A program made the translations under genes and the position numbers. From Plebeiibacterium marinum (GTDB taxonomy: Bacteria > Bacteroidota > Bacteroidia > Bacteroidales > Marinilabiliaceae), in NCBI RefSeq assembly GCF_026013615.1, contig NZ_JAPDPI010000005.1:62001-126000 (forward strand): a stretch of 64,000 bases of DNA, given 5' to 3'. The notes beneath the pieces were generated by a model. It was not told where the DNA came from. It did no database searches and worked only from the letters and a program-made list of their open reading frames with translations. Of the stretch, positions 18,627-27,651 are shown piece by piece; positions within the stretch are counted from its first letter, which is position 1; the number at the start of each line of letters is the position of its first letter.

Positions 18627-19214
18627 ATGACAGAAAAGGAATTATTAACAAGACTCTCACGTGGGGATGAATCTGCCTTTGAACAGATTTTTGTTGCCTA
18701 TTACCAGCCACTGGTTGTTTTTGCTAACAAACTGGTTTTTGATATTGATATGGCAAGAGATCTTGTGCAAGGAGTTATAGTTCACTTCTATGAAAAAAGA
18801 GAAGAAATTCAGATACACACCTCGTTAAAAGCACATCTATATCAATCTGTTCGTAATAAATGCCTGAACCATTTAAAAAGGGAACAGACTCTTAGAACTC
18901 ATCATTCTGTACTTTTTCAGGAATCCAAAGAAGCGGAAGGGGCATTTCATGATATCATGGAGGAAACAGAACTTGAAAATAAAATATTTCAAGTGATAAA
19001 TACGCTTCCGGGACAATGTCGTAAAATCTTTGAAATGAGTCGTTTTCAGGGGAAAACAAATCAGGAAATTGCAGATGAGCTTTCAATATCAAAACGTACT
19101 GTGGAGACACAAATTAGTAATGCACTAAAAAAAATGCGTCAAAAGCTTTCACAATACATGGGAATATTGGTTTCTGTAGCCATTGGGATTTTTATAGTGC
19201 TATTGGGGATATAA
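18627..19214 (+). CDS. ECF-type RNA polymerase sigma factor
   Basis: 195 residues starting at the ATG 18627 (MTEKELLTRLSRGDESAF); a TTG three codons upstream is less likely. Sigma region 2 covers about 20-90 (FVAYYQPLVVFANKLV, DIDMARDLVQGV), and region 4 about 120-175 (INTLPGQCRKIFEMSRFQGK, NQEIADELSISKRTVETQI). An unusual hydrophobic tail (GILVSVAIGIFIVLLGI) suggests a C-terminal membrane anchor. The order sigma, anti-sigma, TonB receptor with signalling domain is the Bacteroidota version of FecI-FecR-FecA cell-surface signalling. It likely activates the downstream receptor genes. Confidence 0.92.
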   Translation: MTEKELLTRLSRGDESAFEQIFVAYYQPLVVFANKLVFDIDMARDLVQGVIVHFYEKREEIQIHTSLKAHLYQSVRNKCLNHLKREQTLRTHHSVLFQESKEAEGAFHDIMEETELENKIFQVINTLPGQCRKIFEMSRFQGKTNQEIADELSISKRTVETQISNALKKMRQKLSQYMGILVSVAIGIFIVLLGI

Positions 19215-19313
19215 TTAAGAATAATTCTAAATGAATTATTTTAAAAATATAATATACGTGTAGTAATAAAAGTAATTGTCATACATTCACAATAACTCGT
19301 AAAAAGTACAACT

Positions 19314-19460
19314 ATGGAATTCTTATTACAAATGATTGCAGAATTACTAAGTAATCCTGAAGAAATACAGCAACAACAAATTAACAATGTAGTTGATGAA
19401 GTTGAGGTTGAAGAAGTTGTGGCAGAGGAAGAATTCTTTAGTCTGATGCATTTTCATTAA
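19314..19460 (+). CDS. 48-residue acidic protein between sigma and anti-sigma genes
   Basis: ATG at 19314, TAA at 19458; 48 residues. The N-terminus (MEFLLQMIAELLSNPEEIQQ) could form an amphipathic helix, followed by a very acidic Val/Glu-rich stretch (VVDEVEVEEVVAEEE) and FFSLMHFH. It has no recognisable domain. It lies 99 bp after the sigma gene and 66 bp before fecR on the same strand, so it should be co-transcribed. Its placement suggests a modulator of the sigma/anti-sigma pair or a short secreted peptide, but this is speculation; it could be non-coding. Confidence 0.5.
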   Translation: MEFLLQMIAELLSNPEEIQQQQINNVVDEVEVEEVVAEEEFFSLMHFH

Positions 19461-19526
19461 ACATTAATTTCGGGTTGTAGGATTGTTGAATTTACAGTAC
19501 AGAAAGTGAGGAATAACGAGGAAAAT

Positions 19527-20486
19527 ATGGAAAGGATTATTGTTGGATATTTAACCAATGATATTTCAGAGGAAGAAATGCTTATTTTAAATAAGTGGAG
19601 GGGGGAGTCTGCACAAAATGAAGACGAGTTCGCTAAATTTGAATATGTGTGGAACAAAAGCCAACATTTAAAAGTGTTTGAGTCAATCGATGTGCAGGGA
19701 GATTTTGAGATAGTTAAAAATGTATTGCAACAAAATGGTACAAAAGGAGTTTCCCGAAAATTAAATGTGGTATTCGGTTTAAGAAAAATGGCAGCTGTTC
19801 TGTTGCCTGCTTTATTTTTGTCAACAGCTTTATTCCTTTATTTAAAAGTACCAGGATTCGGTCGGTTAACAGCCTATAAATCCGGAGATAAAATTGAAAG
19901 GATTGTTCTTCCTGATAATTCAGTAGTTGTATTAAATAAAAACAGTAAGTTAGTATATAATAAAGCTATCAATACCCAGGCATCCAGGGAAGTGTATTTG
20001 AATGGAGAAGCTTTTTTTGACGTAACTCATAATGATACCCCCTTTGTCGTAAATGTGGATGATGCCACAGTAGAAGTGTTAGGTACAGAATTTAATGTAA
20101 ATGAACTTAATCAACAGCTATCGGTATTGGTTGTTTCCGGAAAAGTTGGGGTGCAGGCATATGAACAGAGAGTGGAACTGACTAAGGGAGAAAGGGCTAT
20201 AGTAAAAGATGGTGTGGTAACTGAAGAAAACATCCTCTCTTATAATGATTTATACTGGAAATCTAGTGCATTAAAGTTTGAGCAAGCTTCACTAAAACAA
20301 ATATGTGCCGATTTACAAAAAGCTTTTGACGAAATAGAGGAAGTTAAATATTTGTGTAAAGATGTTGATATTAAGGTTACTACTACCTTTGAAAATCAGG
20401 ATTTAAAAGACATTCTGGAAGAATTACAGATTCACTTCAATAAAAAAATAAAATTAAATGGTTCTGTTTTAACAATCTCTGATTAA
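19527..20486 (+). CDS. FecR-type anti-sigma factor
   Basis: Start at 19527 (MERIIVGYLTNDISEEEM), giving 319 residues; a GTG seven codons upstream is less likely. Cytoplasmic N-terminal sigma-binding part about 1-85; single membrane segment about 90-110 (AVLLPALFLSTALFLYL); periplasmic FecR domain about 120-215 (RIVLPDNSVVVLNKNSKLVY, GEAFFDVTH, PFVVNVDDATVEVLGTEFNV); C-terminal DUF4974-type domain from about 245 (LKFEQASLKQICADLQKAFD). It holds the ECF sigma factor inactive until the cognate TonB receptor is occupied. Partner genes lie immediately on both sides. Confidence 0.93.
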   Translation: MERIIVGYLTNDISEEEMLILNKWRGESAQNEDEFAKFEYVWNKSQHLKVFESIDVQGDFEIVKNVLQQNGTKGVSRKLNVVFGLRKMAAVLLPALFLSTALFLYLKVPGFGRLTAYKSGDKIERIVLPDNSVVVLNKNSKLVYNKAINTQASREVYLNGEAFFDVTHNDTPFVVNVDDATVEVLGTEFNVNELNQQLSVLVVSGKVGVQAYEQRVELTKGERAIVKDGVVTEENILSYNDLYWKSSALKFEQASLKQICADLQKAFDEIEEVKYLCKDVDIKVTTTFENQDLKDILEELQIHFNKKIKLNGSVLTISD

Positions 20487-20530
20487 ATTCGCAAGAGTTT
20501 AATTAGAAATGTTATTGTGGTACTGTTTAA

Positions 20531-23188
20531 ATGAACCTAAGCAGAGTTTTAAAATATATTTGTACACTTACTGTTCTGTATTCTAGTTGTTTGTTTTCTT
20601 ATGGACAATCAATCCTGCAAAAGGAAATTGATATTCCTAAAGTCTCAGGCTCAACGCTTGAATTATTACAAATATTGGAGAATGAAGTAGGGATTCCTTT
20701 TAGTTATAGCAATCGGTTGTGCCTGGATAACAACGTGATTCTTTCTTCTTCGCGAAATACCATAGAAGGTTTTATTAACGAACTATTCCATGACTGCCCT
20801 GTAGTTATATCAGAAAGAAAGAATAAGATAATCTTACTTCCTGATAATAGCCACTCACACAATAAAGAGATTTGTATCAGCGGTTTTGTCAGGAGTAAAA
20901 AGGATGGTGAAATCCTGATTGGAGCTTCAGTATATGAATCACATCTTTGGGAGGGGATTAACTCAAATAATTTTGGATATTATAACCTGATACTTCAGGA
21001 GGGCGAGGTGGTAATAAATTGCTCTTATGTGGGGTATGAAAGTGTTCAGCATCGTTTTTATCTGAAAAATGATACAGTACTTAATTTTTCTCTTCAGGAA
21101 AATGCTTCCATAAGTGAAATCCCTATAGTAAGTTTTATTACGCCTGAAGGAATCAACTCTACAAGAAACAGTACTATCAGCCTGCCTGTTGCTCAAATAA
21201 AAAAAGTTCCCGCATTCATGGGCGAAATAGATGTTGCAAGGACTTTGCAGCTTTTGCCTGGTATTAATGGGGGGAGTGAAGGTGTAAGCGGATTGTTTGT
21301 CAGGGGTGGAAGTGCTGATCAAAATTTGTTTTTGCTTGATGATGTACCTGTTTATAATATTTCACACCTTTTTGGTTTTTTCTCAGTGTTTAATGAAGAT
21401 GCCATCAATAATGTAACTGTAACCAAAGGTGGTTTTCCTGCACGTTATGGCGGGCGCCTGTCTTCGGTGGTTGATATCAGATTAAAGGATGGAAATGATA
21501 AAAAAATAAAGGGGACAGCCAGTTTAGGTATGATGTCCTCCAAGCTGGCACTGGATGGGCCATTGTATAAAGAAAAAACTACTTTTAGCCTTTCGTTCCG
21601 AAGGTCTTATTACGATCTGGTTTCTATGCTGATCCAATCAGCCAACAATTCCAGAACTTCGTTTTATTTTTATGATACCAATGCAAAAATTACGCATAAG
21701 GTTAATGATAAGAATAGATTGTATTTAAGCTTTTATGGGGGGCGTGACCGTGTTTATACAAAGTACAATTTTTCTGAAGTACGGAACCCCAGTCAACCTA
21801 TTGATGGAACAGAAACCATTGATGTAAACGACGAAAATTATTCAGGTTGGGGAAATACAGTATCATCATTTAGGTGGAATAAGATATATAGTGATAAATT
21901 ATTTTCAAACATATCCCTGGCATATAGTAATTATACATATTTTGTTGGCCACGAAGAGCATTTAATTGATTATGATACCTGGGATTATTATGAGCAAAAG
22001 GCTTATAGTGGGATAACAGATTATCTGGCAAAGGTGGATTTTGATTATTTTTTAACCCCAAGTCACCATGTTCGGTTTGGGGGGAATTATATTTTTCATG
22101 CCTTTAATCCGGGATCTGATATAATTAGGGAGTCCAGAAACACAGCTACAGTATTGGATTCAACCATTGGAGGTAAAAATGTACATGGTAATGAGCTATA
22201 TCTGTATTTAGAAGATGATTTTGATTTGACCCACAACATTAAAGTAAATGCGGGTATGCATGGTTCGTTATATTTTACAAAGGGGAAGTGGTATAGGTCT
22301 TGGCAACCCCGTTTGTCAATGCGTTATCTTGTAACACCAAAGCTGGCATTAAAAGCTTCGTATTCCAGAATGACTCAGTATATGCATTTACTTTCTACAT
22401 CAGCAGTCTCTTTGCCAACTGATTATTGGATTCCGGTATCCGATAATGTTAAACCACAACATGCCACTCAGGTTTCAATAGGTGGAAAGTTTGAGATAAA
22501 TAAAGGTTTTGATATCTCTGTTATGGGATATTATAAAGATTATCATAACCTTATTGCGCAAGGGGAAGATAATGTCTCTGATGTTTATACCAACTCATGG
22601 GAAGAAGGGTTGGTAAGGGGCGTTGGGAATGCAAAAGGATTGGAGTTTCTAATTCATAAAAAAACCGGTAAATTCACTGGTTGGGTTGGTTATACTTTGG
22701 CTAAGGCCATTCAAAAATATGCAGAATTAAACGGGGGAGAAAGCTTTCCAACAACGAACGACAGGAGACATGATTTAGGTATTTTTGGGAGTTATGAGGT
22801 GAGTCCCAAAATTGATATTTCAGCCACATGGCTGTTTGGCTCCGGTAATACGGTTACTTTACCCTCTCAAAAATATTATAACCCCAGGTTGCCCGGTAGC
22901 GATAATAGCCTTCAAAGTGGATATTCAGAGTATATATCTACATATAATGGTTATAAAATGCCCGTTTTTCACAGGATGGATGTTGGGATAAATTTGAAGA
23001 AGGAGACCAAAAGGGGAGAACGTGTATGGACCATGGGTGTTTATAACTTATACGGGAGGCAAAATGCATTTTCCCTATATTTCTCAAATGAAATTGATGA
23101 GTCTACAGGTAATATGAAAAGGGAGTTGAAACAACTTAGTATTTTCCCGTTCCCAATACCTTATATTCGTTATACATTAAAATTTTAA
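20531..23188 (+). CDS. TonB-dependent outer-membrane receptor with signalling (STN) domain
   Basis: 885 residues. Signal peptide (to about SYGQ), then an STN/secretin-like domain about 35-115 that contacts FecR-type proteins, a carboxypeptidase-D-like beta-sandwich about 118-200 (ISGFVRSKKDGEILIGASVY), a plug about 215-330 (VARTLQLLPGINGGSEGVSG, LFVRGGSADQNLFLLDDVPVY), and the 22-strand barrel ending in PYIRYTLKF with a terminal Phe. The STN domain and the sigma/FecR genes upstream make it a regulated transducer. The DUF4249 gene downstream is its usual partner in Bacteroidota. The imported compound is unknown; no siderophore or glycan gene is adjacent. Confidence 0.94.
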   Translation: MNLSRVLKYICTLTVLYSSCLFSYGQSILQKEIDIPKVSGSTLELLQILENEVGIPFSYSNRLCLDNNVILSSSRNTIEGFINELFHDCPVVISERKNKIILLPDNSHSHNKEICISGFVRSKKDGEILIGASVYESHLWEGINSNNFGYYNLILQEGEVVINCSYVGYESVQHRFYLKNDTVLNFSLQENASISEIPIVSFITPEGINSTRNSTISLPVAQIKKVPAFMGEIDVARTLQLLPGINGGSEGVSGLFVRGGSADQNLFLLDDVPVYNISHLFGFFSVFNEDAINNVTVTKGGFPARYGGRLSSVVDIRLKDGNDKKIKGTASLGMMSSKLALDGPLYKEKTTFSLSFRRSYYDLVSMLIQSANNSRTSFYFYDTNAKITHKVNDKNRLYLSFYGGRDRVYTKYNFSEVRNPSQPIDGTETIDVNDENYSGWGNTVSSFRWNKIYSDKLFSNISLAYSNYTYFVGHEEHLIDYDTWDYYEQKAYSGITDYLAKVDFDYFLTPSHHVRFGGNYIFHAFNPGSDIIRESRNTATVLDSTIGGKNVHGNELYLYLEDDFDLTHNIKVNAGMHGSLYFTKGKWYRSWQPRLSMRYLVTPKLALKASYSRMTQYMHLLSTSAVSLPTDYWIPVSDNVKPQHATQVSIGGKFEINKGFDISVMGYYKDYHNLIAQGEDNVSDVYTNSWEEGLVRGVGNAKGLEFLIHKKTGKFTGWVGYTLAKAIQKYAELNGGESFPTTNDRRHDLGIFGSYEVSPKIDISATWLFGSGNTVTLPSQKYYNPRLPGSDNSLQSGYSEYISTYNGYKMPVFHRMDVGINLKKETKRGERVWTMGVYNLYGRQNAFSLYFSNEIDESTGNMKRELKQLSIFPFPIPYIRYTLKF

Positions 23189-23192
23189 TGCC

Positions 23193-24137
23193 ATGATGAT
23201 AAAAGAAAAAGGTGCCATATGGTTTTTCCTGTTATTGCTGGGATTTGTTTTTTCGTCATGTGAGAAGAGTTTGGATTATCAGATCCAAAACCAGAAATCC
23301 AGATTGGTGATGTATTCTTTTCCTATGGCTGATAGTGCTATGAACTTGCATGTTAGTTATACAACAGATATATTATCCTTGCAAAACTATAATAAGGTGA
23401 CAGGGGCTCATGCTACAATACGTATCAATAACCAGATTGTATCAGAATCCGTTTACTCAACTGAGGAGGATATGATGATGCTGGAAGATGTAGTTGTTAA
23501 AAGGCACGATACGGTTAATGTAGTGGTTAGTGTAAATGATAGCACTGTTATAAGTGCAGAGACCATTGTTCCTGTTGCTGCACAAATTATTTCCGTTGAT
23601 ACAGCTCGTGTGATGGAGTTTAATGACGAGAATACTGAGGAGGAGATGTTGAAGTGTGAATTAGGAATTTATGATGCCGCTTCTATCAGGAATTACTATC
23701 AGGTAAAGGTTGAAGCATATACTTATACAGAGGTAGAAGGACAAAATAGCTGCCAGGTAGAAACTGTGGATATTATTGAACAGGATAAAGTTTTTCTTGC
23801 AAGTGATTATGAGGCTGTGTTGATTGCAGATATTGACTATCAGAGTACCTTCGAAGATTATTTGTTTAACGGACAGTATTATACGGTGTCGTTCCTGATT
23901 CCTAATCAGTATTTATCTCCTTCCGATGGTGTTAAAAGAAAAACGCTTCATTTTTATCTTTATTCATTATCTCCGGAATACTATAAATATGTAAGATCTG
24001 TTGCTGAACAGGAGGCCTTTAGGGAAGATCCTTTTTATGAGCAGAGTAATGTGTATTCCAATGTTTCTAATGGATTGGGATTGGTTGGGGGACTGGCTTT
24101 TGATGTTGATTCGGTTTCAGTATTTGATCTGCAGTAA
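23193..24137 (+). CDS. DUF4249 domain lipoprotein
   Basis: 314 residues, lipoprotein signal (GFVFSSC, Cys24). The rest is mostly beta-strand, consistent with the DUF4249 family: about residues 32-130 form a sandwich-like part (RLVMYSFPMADSAMNLHVS) and a second part ends with FDVDSVSVFDL. It begins four bases after the TonB-receptor stop codon. Members nearly always follow such receptors and are presumed to be accessory surface lipoproteins. Exact role unknown. Confidence 0.85.
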   Translation: MMIKEKGAIWFFLLLLGFVFSSCEKSLDYQIQNQKSRLVMYSFPMADSAMNLHVSYTTDILSLQNYNKVTGAHATIRINNQIVSESVYSTEEDMMMLEDVVVKRHDTVNVVVSVNDSTVISAETIVPVAAQIISVDTARVMEFNDENTEEEMLKCELGIYDAASIRNYYQVKVEAYTYTEVEGQNSCQVETVDIIEQDKVFLASDYEAVLIADIDYQSTFEDYLFNGQYYTVSFLIPNQYLSPSDGVKRKTLHFYLYSLSPEYYKYVRSVAEQEAFREDPFYEQSNVYSNVSNGLGLVGGLAFDVDSVSVFDLQ

Positions 24138-24245
24138 TGGTGAACCTTTTTTATGGTTCCGTGTTCTTTTTATCTGAAATAGTAAATCATAATTCCAGCC
24201 ATAATTAAATGGTGTTAAAAGAAATAAAGATTAGTTTTGTCATCG

Positions 24246-24272
24246 TTTGCTTGAAATATAATCTTTACTTTG
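24246..24272 (+). promoter_or_regulatory. Candidate trxB promoter
   Basis: TTTG at 24246-24249 and TACTTTG at 24266-24272, 16 bp apart, resemble the Bacteroidota -33/-7 elements, with one base fewer than consensus in the -7 box. It is 48 bp before the trxB start. Confidence 0.45.
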
Positions 24273-24320
24273 CAAACGTTTTTCGGGAGTTATTGTAAAT
24301 AAATAAAATAAGATATACTT

Positions 24321-25316
24321 ATGGCATTGTTTGAAAAAATGAATTTAGGTGCTAATGAAAATGAAAAGCAAGGTGCATCTGAAGTAGAAAAAACAAAAGT
24401 GTTAATTATTGGATCAGGCCCGGCTGGGTATACTGCTGCAATTTATGCAGCAAGAGCTAACCTGAGCCCGGTTCTTTATGAAGGTATGCAGCCTGGAGGA
24501 CAGCTTACAACAACAACCGAAGTTGAAAATTTCCCTGGATACCCCGAAGGTATTACCGGACCTGCAATGATGGAGGATCTTAAAAACCAGGCAGCACGTT
24601 TTGGTACTGACATCCGCTTTGGATATGCATCGGCAGCTGATTTGTCTGAACGCCCGTTTAAAATAACTGTGGATGGCAATAAAGTGGTTGAAACAGAAAC
24701 ACTGATAATTGCCACTGGTGCTACGGCCAAATATCTGGGATTGGTAGATGAGCAAAAATATGCAGGAGGTGGAGTTTCTGCTTGTGCAACATGCGATGGA
24801 TTTTTCTACAGAGGAAAAGATGTAGCCGTTGTTGGAGGCGGGGATACTGCATGCGAAGAGGCTATGTACCTTGCTGGATTGGCTAAAAAGGTTTACCTTA
24901 TTGTTCGCCGTGATGTTCTTAGGGCTTCAAAAGTGATGCAGGACCGATTGCTTGCTACCGAAAATATTGAAGTGTTGTGGAAACATCAAACCAAAGGTTT
25001 AACAGGAGACGGTGTTGTAGAAGGTGCTATTCTTTGGAAAAATAAGGGTGAGGAAAACGAAGAAGAGGTTAAGATTGATATTGATGGATTCTTCCTGGCT
25101 ATTGGCCACTCTCCAAATTCCGATATTTTTAAAGAGTATATTGATACCGATGAAGTTGGTTATATCAAAACCATTGGAGGTAGTTCAAAAACAAATGTGC
25201 CCGGAGTATTTGCCTGTGGTGATGTGATGGATAACCAATATCGTCAGGCTGTTACAGCTGCCGGTTCTGGATGTAAAGCTGCTATTGATGCAGAACGTTT
25301 CCTTAGCGAAAATTAA
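24321..25316 (+). CDS. trxB: Thioredoxin reductase
   Basis: 331 residues, close to the family norm, with a short extra N-terminal tail (about 20 residues) before the FAD-binding VLIIGSGPAGYTAAIYAARA. The redox-active disulfide is in CATCDGFF, the NADPH-binding segment is VAVVGGGDTACEEAMYLA, and the C-terminal FAD motif is VPGVFACGDVMD. It keeps thioredoxin reduced with NADPH in the cytoplasm. It is a single gene ending in a hairpin that overlaps the next gene's promoter region. Confidence 0.97.
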   Translation: MALFEKMNLGANENEKQGASEVEKTKVLIIGSGPAGYTAAIYAARANLSPVLYEGMQPGGQLTTTTEVENFPGYPEGITGPAMMEDLKNQAARFGTDIRFGYASAADLSERPFKITVDGNKVVETETLIIATGATAKYLGLVDEQKYAGGGVSACATCDGFFYRGKDVAVVGGGDTACEEAMYLAGLAKKVYLIVRRDVLRASKVMQDRLLATENIEVLWKHQTKGLTGDGVVEGAILWKNKGEENEEEVKIDIDGFFLAIGHSPNSDIFKEYIDTDEVGYIKTIGGSSKTNVPGVFACGDVMDNQYRQAVTAAGSGCKAAIDAERFLSEN

Positions 25317-25338
25317 AAGAAATTTATATTTTTATAAT

Positions 25339-25376
25339 AATGGAAGGCTTATCTTTGTGTAGGTCTTCCATTTTTT
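25339..25376 (+). terminator. trxB terminator carrying a promoter box in its loop
   Basis: Stem AATGGAAG / CTTCCATT, extended by four further pairs including two G-T, with a 10-nt loop and a T run ending directly at the next start codon. The upper stem and loop contain TATCTTTG (25350-25357), a match to the -7 consensus. So the same bases may terminate trxB and start the downstream mRNA. Confidence 0.65.
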
Positions 25377-26291
25377 ATGCATAAGAGTTTTCTTGATACT
25401 GCCGGTTTCTTAAATTATTCTTTAATCGATGATTATAAGATATTAGAATTAAACACCCAGAGTGTTGTGGTATTCCTTTTGGCCAGGGAATCGGTGGTGA
25501 ATAGACTGGTAAACAGTATATCCACAAGAGATTGCCTTTTATGTTCCCTTAGGGGTTCACTTAAGGCCGGGCCTGGTCTGTTGCAAGGAAAATATCACAT
25601 AACCACATACTCAGATTCGATATTACCCGGGCACAACCTGATCTTTGACTCCTTGCATCACAGAAGAAAGTATATTGAAAGAGTAAGAGATATGCTTTTG
25701 CTTGCAGATGAGTACCGCGATAGCTTTGTTATGTGTGATGGTATCAATTATCCAGATAAAGAGAAGAGGCATTTTTATTGTCATCTTTTAGATAAGGAGT
25801 ATATCCCACTCTTTGATTTTTTATCTGAAGGTGAGTGTTTCTCAACCTTACTGGCTGGTTCAGCAGGTGATATTTTTCTTAAAAAACAGAATCTCAAATC
25901 CTCTATTGTTTTAAGAAGTAAAGATAAGAATTGGCTTTTTGATGTTTATCTGGAAATAGAAAAGGTTTTAGGGAGGAGCTATTCGTTGTCAAAATATCCT
26001 CATGTAAATTTTATTGTGCAAAAGGAGGCGGACTTCTATTTTCTTGTTATCTATCCCCGGGTGGTATACAAGCCGCTGGAGTTTTATGATAACTCTGAAA
26101 ACAGGATAAATATTGTACCAGGCGTGTTCGAAATGGCCGGGGTATTTATAACCAATTCTGAATCTTCATATAATAATTGCAATATTGATTCAATTAATAG
26201 TATTTATGAGCAAATTTCTTATAGCTTTACTAATCTGAAAAAGTTGTTGATGCCATTGATTAGTGATATTAGCAACCCAAAAATATTTTAA
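25377..26291 (+). CDS. DUF4922 domain protein
   Basis: 304 residues, no signal peptide. The sequence has the character of the Bacteroidota DUF4922 family: RDCLLCSLRGSL with a CxxC pair near residue 52, DSILPGHNLIFDSLHHR about 85-100, and a C-terminal helix. DUF4922 proteins may be distant relatives of the HIT/GalT nucleotide-binding fold, but I see no complete HxHxH motif and so make no claim of activity. It is followed 25 bp later by a SpoIID-like gene; this pair recurs in Bacteroidota. The start is just three bases after the trxB terminator arm. Confidence 0.65.
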   Translation: MHKSFLDTAGFLNYSLIDDYKILELNTQSVVVFLLARESVVNRLVNSISTRDCLLCSLRGSLKAGPGLLQGKYHITTYSDSILPGHNLIFDSLHHRRKYIERVRDMLLLADEYRDSFVMCDGINYPDKEKRHFYCHLLDKEYIPLFDFLSEGECFSTLLAGSAGDIFLKKQNLKSSIVLRSKDKNWLFDVYLEIEKVLGRSYSLSKYPHVNFIVQKEADFYFLVIYPRVVYKPLEFYDNSENRINIVPGVFEMAGVFITNSESSYNNCNIDSINSIYEQISYSFTNLKKLLMPLISDISNPKIF

Positions 26292-26316
26292 TTTAAAAAT
26301 GCTATAGAATATCTTC

Positions 26317-27597
26317 ATGAATAATCCGACACTAAAACTTGATATATTATACAGTAAAAGCGTAATGGTATCCTTGGAAGGCTTCTATTTTATAGGAGAT
26401 TCACAGCGTTGCCTTTCCGGGGATTGGTTGGTGCGGGCCGATCAAAAAAATATTGTTATTGAAAATGACGATGAAATTATTGTTGTTGACAATAATGTGC
26501 TTTTTGCTCCATTGGATTGGGAAGAAAGTTTCTTTATTATGAAAGAAGAAGGGGGTGAGCATGCTGCCAAAAACTATTACAAAGGGGCTATCCATGTGTC
26601 ACTGAAAGAGGGAAAAGTGAAAGTGGAAAATGAGGTTGATATCGATTTTTTTATTAGTAGTGTATTGGATAGAAGGTATGCAGATAACAACCAATTGGAG
26701 TTTTTAAAAGTACAAGTTGTCCTGTTGCGGAGTTATTTATTAAAATTTAATAAAGAAATAAATGCAGTAGGCTTGCTTGAACCAAAAGCAGATAATGATG
26801 TACTATTACACAATAAAAACTACATAGAACCAACGCCGGAGCAATTGCATTTTGTATATACAGGATGTTCGTTAAATAGTAATAAATTGGTTCAGAGTGC
26901 TGTGGAGCAAACAAAAGGGATGGCTGTATTTCATAATAGCAAGGTAGTTGTTCTGCCAATTTCATTGTGTTGCGGGGGTGTAACGGGTGTTGAGTATTAT
27001 TTAGGTGAAGATAAGATAGGTGACTATCTAAAAAACAGAAGAGATACAGCTGAAGATAAAAGTCTGGATTTGCAAAATGACGATGATTTTTATAATTGGT
27101 TGTATAGTACGGATAATTGTTTCTGCAACGAAAAGCGGAGTGATGTGTTGTCGAAATTAGTGAGTGTTGATATCGGAAATAGAGATGAATTATATCGGTG
27201 GAATAAGGTTGTTTCTAAAAAAGATATTGGTGCGGCAATTGCTAGAATTGATGAAGGAAGATGGGAGAGTATAGACAGCATTTCAATTAAAGAGCGAAGT
27301 GTTGACGGTAATATTAAGCAGCTCGAAATTTTTGGAGAGGATAAAAGTACTGTTCTTCAGAAAAAAGAATTGATGTTGTTTTCAGCCTTACTTGATTTGC
27401 CAACTACTGCCTTCGTTGTAAAATCACTTGAAAACAATGAGAGTGTGGGAGATGGATTTACTTTTAACGGGATAGGTAAAGGTCATAGGGCTGGTTTGTG
27501 TTTGCTTGGCACTATGGTGATGTCCGAAAAAGGATACAGGATGGAAGAAATCATAGCGCATTATTTTAAAGATGTCTATATATCAAAACAATATTAA
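26317..27597 (+). CDS. SpoIID/LytB-domain protein, possibly non-catalytic
   Basis: 426 residues. The order of SpoIID landmarks is present: a beta-rich start (LKLDILYSKSVMVSL), the helix LEFLKVQVVLLRSYLL (normally LKAQAVAARTYAL), CCGGVTGVEYY, a Cys-containing segment NCFCN, and GIGKGHRAGLCLLGTMVMSEKGY followed by EEIIAHYFKD at the end. SpoIID enzymes are lytic transglycosylases that act on denuded peptidoglycan. Here the catalytic Glu in the usual G-E-M segment aligns with Arg in SSVLDRRYAD, and no signal peptide is seen, so activity and location are doubtful. Co-directional with DUF4922. Confidence 0.75.
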   Translation: MNNPTLKLDILYSKSVMVSLEGFYFIGDSQRCLSGDWLVRADQKNIVIENDDEIIVVDNNVLFAPLDWEESFFIMKEEGGEHAAKNYYKGAIHVSLKEGKVKVENEVDIDFFISSVLDRRYADNNQLEFLKVQVVLLRSYLLKFNKEINAVGLLEPKADNDVLLHNKNYIEPTPEQLHFVYTGCSLNSNKLVQSAVEQTKGMAVFHNSKVVVLPISLCCGGVTGVEYYLGEDKIGDYLKNRRDTAEDKSLDLQNDDDFYNWLYSTDNCFCNEKRSDVLSKLVSVDIGNRDELYRWNKVVSKKDIGAAIARIDEGRWESIDSISIKERSVDGNIKQLEIFGEDKSTVLQKKELMLFSALLDLPTTAFVVKSLENNESVGDGFTFNGIGKGHRAGLCLLGTMVMSEKGYRMEEIIAHYFKDVYISKQY

Positions 27598-27600
27598 TAA

Positions 27601-27635
27601 AAAAAGGAGGCTTTGTTAAAGGCCTCCTTTTTTTT
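27601..27635. terminator. Bidirectional terminator
   Basis: AAAGGAGGC / GCCTCCTTT stem with an A run before and a T run after, between convergent genes (SpoIID-like on plus, oxoamine synthase on minus). It can serve both. Confidence 0.85.
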
Positions 27636-27651
27636 ATTGGGTATATTTCAA

